A DNA stretch of 64,000 nt from Fodinibacter sp963747405. Its GTDB lineage: Bacteria; Actinomycetota; Actinomycetes; Actinomycetales; Dermatophilaceae. The translations under genes were made by a program, and so were the position numbers. Positions 61,920 to 64,000 of this stretch are shown in pieces. Position 1 is the first letter of the stretch. Each line of letters starts with the position of its first letter. The DNA lies in the NCBI GenBank assembly GCA_963747405.1, contig CAVVFG010000021.1:20617-84616 (forward strand). The letters are read 5' to 3'. Under the pieces are notes generated by a model. The model was not told where the DNA came from. It did no database searches and saw only the letters and a program-made list of their open reading frames with translations.

Positions 61920-62061
61920 GCTATCCCCAATCTGTATCCGCTACTGCATACAGAGAGGGAACCGCAGGAACGGCCAGAAGTGAGGGACCCTGCCTGCGTG
62001 TCACCCGGTCAGCCCGCGGCCATCACTCCTGACGGGACGTCACTCCAGCGGAGCCGCACCC

Positions 62062-62524
62062 AAATCGCGGGTGAACCGCGCCCCGGGCCTGGCCCAGGGC
62101 ACCTGCTCGGTGACCACCCGCGAGCAGCGTCGGCACCACAGGCGCCGGATCTCGGCTCGCAGGAACAGCTTGGCGGCGCCTAGATCGAGCCCCCGCCACG
62201 ACCGCGTGGAGCGGTCATATCCAGCGCGGGTGGACCAGCCGCACGGACACCGAAGCCGCCTGGCGCGACGCTTGAGGTCGACCACGATCCCCTCGGGCGC
62301 GAAGGTCACCGCGGCGACATAGGCGCCAGGGATCGCGAGCATCTTGTTGAATGCAGTGGTGGCGCGCACGTGAGAGCTCCTGTCGGTCCGGTTGGCTTCG
62401 CAACCCCGAACCTAGGCAGCCCACACGTGCGCGTCACCCCACAGCGCCGCCCCAACGCCAAAGCCCAGCCCTACACGCGAATCAGCCGAGAACTGGCTCA
62501 CCCGGACCCACAGGAACCTGAGGA
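62062..62524. repeat. Direct repeat, copy 1 (463 bp, ISL3 5' part)
   Basis: Matches 63537-64000 with a single 1-bp gap (CTACACG here, CTACAACG there); otherwise I see no difference. It covers the first 101 codons of an ISL3 transposase and its upstream region. Its left limit is exactly the right end of the ISKra4 element. Confidence 0.93.
62067..62369 (-). pseudogene. ISL3 transposase, truncated by the ISKra4 element
   Basis: The frame from GTG 62369 gives the first 102 or so residues of the transposase encoded at 62546-63844, including the zinc-finger region (RCPCGWSTRAG, RLWCRRCSRVVTE), then runs into the ISKra4 terminal repeat and stops (LGAAPLE). The rest of the gene is not on the far side of the ISKra4 element, so a deletion or rearrangement accompanied the insertion. 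Confidence 0.9.
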
Positions 62525-62545
62525 GTCCCCCAATTCCGGTTCTCC

Positions 62546-63844
62546 TCACCTTTCCGTGGGTAGCGCGATGGTGAGTCCGCCGCAGCAGAGGTAGATCATC
62601 GCGATGAGGGCGGGGGCGCTGTGGTGTCCGTAGCCGCGGTGGTTGATGAGGCGGATCTTGGAGTTCAGTCCCTCGAGTTTGGAGTTGGACAGGTCGAGCT
62701 CGATGGCGGCCAGGATCCTGTCGTGGTTGGCCCGGATGGTCTTGGACAAGGTGACGAACGCGGGGATCCGGCAGCGGCAGGCCCAGGCCAGCCACCAGTT
62801 CAGGTGCGCTGGTGCGTCGGTGGGGTCTTCGAGGCGGTAGAGGTCGCGTAGCCCTTCCTTGAGTTGCCAGCAGCGGTAGAGCACCGAGCCGGTGCGGCGC
62901 AGCTCGTGCAGCACCTGAAGCTGGGCGGGCTTGAGGGCGTCGGGGTCCTTCAGCAGCGCCCAGCGGGTGTGCTTGACCCAGCGGGCCTGGTCCCGTCCCG
63001 GTGGTGGGCTGCCTGCGGGTGGCCGGCCGCGCCGTTTCGGTCCGGCGGTCATGGCGGCCTGCTTGGCCTTGTCCCGTTCCAGGTTCCAGGCCCAGCGGCG
63101 GGCCTTGTTGATGGCCTCGTTGGCCAAAGCGATCAGGTGGAACGGATCGACGCACTGGAGGGCCTGGGGCGCGTTGGTGTCGGTGGCCTTCTTGAACGCC
63201 GCACCCAGATCCATTGACACCGCCTGCAGCTGGGCGCATCGGGCCTGGCCGAGCTCGTCGTAGAACCCCTGCAAGGTGGCCGCGCTCTTGCCCTCACCAG
63301 CCCAGATCACCGCGCCGGCACGGTCGTGGTCGGCGACCACGGTCAGGTACCGGTGGCCCTTGCGGTAGGACACCTCGTCGACCCCGATCCGGTAGACCTC
63401 CTCCAGGCGGGAGTCGTCGAGCTGGTCGGCCACGACCCGGCCCACGATGCCCGCGACCGCCTCCCATGAGCAGCGCAACAGCCGGGTGATCGCGGTCTTG
63501 TCCATCCGCTGGGCCAGCCAGGCCACCACGTCCTCAAAATCGCGGGTGAACCGCGCCCCGGGCCTGGCCCAGGGCACCTGCTCGGTGACCACCCGCGAGC
63601 AGCGTCGGCACCACAGGCGCCGGATCTCGGCTCGCAGGAACAGCTTGGCGGCGCCTAGATCGAGCCCCCGCCACGACCGCGTGGAGCGGTCATATCCAGC
63701 GCGGGTGGACCAGCCGCACGGACACCGAAGCCGCCTGGCGCGACGCTTGAGGTCGACCACGATCCCCTCGGGCGCGAAGGTCACCGCGGCGACATAGGCG
63801 CCAGGGATCGCGAGCATCTTGTTGAATGCAGTGGTGGCGCGCAC
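62546..63844 (-). CDS. ISL3 family transposase (full length)
   Basis: 432 aa from GTG 63844 (AGGAG 10 nt upstream). An N-terminal ISL3-type zinc ribbon (RCPCGW and RLWCRRCS) precedes a helix-turn-helix region and the DDE core: YRIGVDEVSYRKGHRYLTVV with the first Asp near residue 153, VSMDLGAAFKKATDTNAPQA with the second, and LEGLNSKIRLINHRGYGH with the Glu. The C-terminus ends in IYLCCGGLTIALP. It seems intact and directly follows copy 1 of the repeat. The right end of this element lies beyond the window, and I could not define its terminal repeats. Confidence 0.92.
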   Translation of the reverse strand: MRATTAFNKMLAIPGAYVAAVTFAPEGIVVDLKRRARRLRCPCGWSTRAGYDRSTRSWRGLDLGAAKLFLRAEIRRLWCRRCSRVVTEQVPWARPGARFTRDFEDVVAWLAQRMDKTAITRLLRCSWEAVAGIVGRVVADQLDDSRLEEVYRIGVDEVSYRKGHRYLTVVADHDRAGAVIWAGEGKSAATLQGFYDELGQARCAQLQAVSMDLGAAFKKATDTNAPQALQCVDPFHLIALANEAINKARRWAWNLERDKAKQAAMTAGPKRRGRPPAGSPPPGRDQARWVKHTRWALLKDPDALKPAQLQVLHELRRTGSVLYRCWQLKEGLRDLYRLEDPTDAPAHLNWWLAWACRCRIPAFVTLSKTIRANHDRILAAIELDLSNSKLEGLNSKIRLINHRGYGHHSAPALIAMIYLCCGGLTIALPTER

Positions 63845-64000
63845 GTGAGAGCTCCTGTCGGTCCGGTTGGCTTCGCAACCCCGAACCTAGGCAGCCCACA
63901 CGTGCGCGTCACCCCACAGCGCCGCCCCAACGCCAAAGCCCAGCCCTACAACGCGAATCAGCCGAGAACTGGCTCACCCGGACCCACAGGAACCTGAGGA
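63537..64000. repeat. Direct repeat, copy 2 (464 bp to the window edge)
   Basis: Same sequence as 62062-62524 except for one extra A. It contains the 5' end of the full-length ISL3 transposase gene and its upstream region. Similarity is still perfect at base 64000, so the repeat continues past the window. Confidence 0.93.

Larger units (their letters stand above)
60085..62063 (-). mobile_element. Insertion sequence of the ISKra4 family (complete, about 1.98 kb)
   Basis: 25-bp terminal inverted repeats at 60085-60109 and 62039-62063 match at 24 of 25 positions (TTGGGTGCGGCTCC and CTGGAGTGAC are shared cores). Between them are two minus-strand genes, a DUF6788 protein and the ISKra4-type transposase, overlapping by GTGA. 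The transposase stop codon lies at the left repeat. AAT flanks both ends if the outermost T is excluded, possibly part of a target duplication. Its right end cuts an ISL3 transposase gene. Confidence 0.9.

Noticed and set aside
61921..62038. A separate small gene between the DUF6788 gene and the ISKra4 right repeat
   Set aside because: No start with a ribosome site. It fits the promoter region of the insertion sequence.

Overview
The window is a 64 kb piece of a very GC-rich chromosome from an actinobacterium. A member of the Micrococcales, of the Intrasporangiaceae kind, is my inference. The reasons are a Pmt-type protein O-mannosyltransferase, the Glp/GlpR division cluster, a eukaryote-type UDP-glucose pyrophosphorylase, near-uniform G/C third codon positions, and a recurring start architecture in which a TANNNT box lies 6 nt before an ATG or GTG (leaderless transcription).

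Layout. (1) 0-13.7 kb, core-like: rsmI and pmt divergent; a secreted M6 metalloprotease; a RecB-nuclease/helicase fusion (TM0106 family); an NlpC/P60 hydrolase under a c-di-AMP riboswitch; a membrane-anchored phosphodiesterase; a LigA-like relic; and a dienelactone hydrolase. (2) 13.76-38.24 kb, accessory: a DUF1269-arylsulfatase fusion, a large LuxR-type ATPase regulator, a DUF2252 protein, a second membrane phosphodiesterase, a YefM/RelE-type toxin-antitoxin pair, an MMPL exporter with a hemerythrin-domain protein, an AfsR/BTAD regulator, and a complete long-chain olefin pathway (oleA, an oleB-oleC fusion, oleD). This block ends at an integrase relic beside tRNA-Ala(CGC). An 18-bp near-copy of the tRNA 3' end (17 of 18 identical) lies at its other end, as expected for an old, decayed integrative element.

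(3) 38.4-60 kb, core-like: an AI-2E-family transporter; an overlapping minus-strand series UGP, glp, moaC, mog, an N-acetyltransferase and glpR/sepX, joining molybdenum-cofactor proteins and the Glp-GlpR divisome factors; 5-formyl-THF cyclo-ligase; a penicillin acylase; a cation/proton antiporter followed by tandem hairpin repeats; FmdB (frameshifted in a TCC repeat); a SAF protein; MscL; a 1331-aa DUF4011 helicase-endonuclease with a 63-aa partner; an MFS transporter; and a PP2C/STAS/HATPase partner-switching trio. (4) 59.9-64 kb: tRNA-Arg(CCT), an intact ISKra4-type element, the ISL3 fragment it truncates, and a second, full-length ISL3 transposase. A repeat of about 463 bp is shared by the two ISL3 copies, and the window ends inside it.

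How the genes fit together: the clearest metabolic unit is the ole operon, with GTGA start/stop overlaps between its genes. The clearest cell-biology unit is the UGP-to-GlpR series. The phosphatase/STAS/kinase trio is a stress-signalling relay whose sigma factor is not in the window. Broken genes (LigA-like, TetR, integrase, ISL3, frameshifted fmdB) cluster around the accessory block and the IS region.
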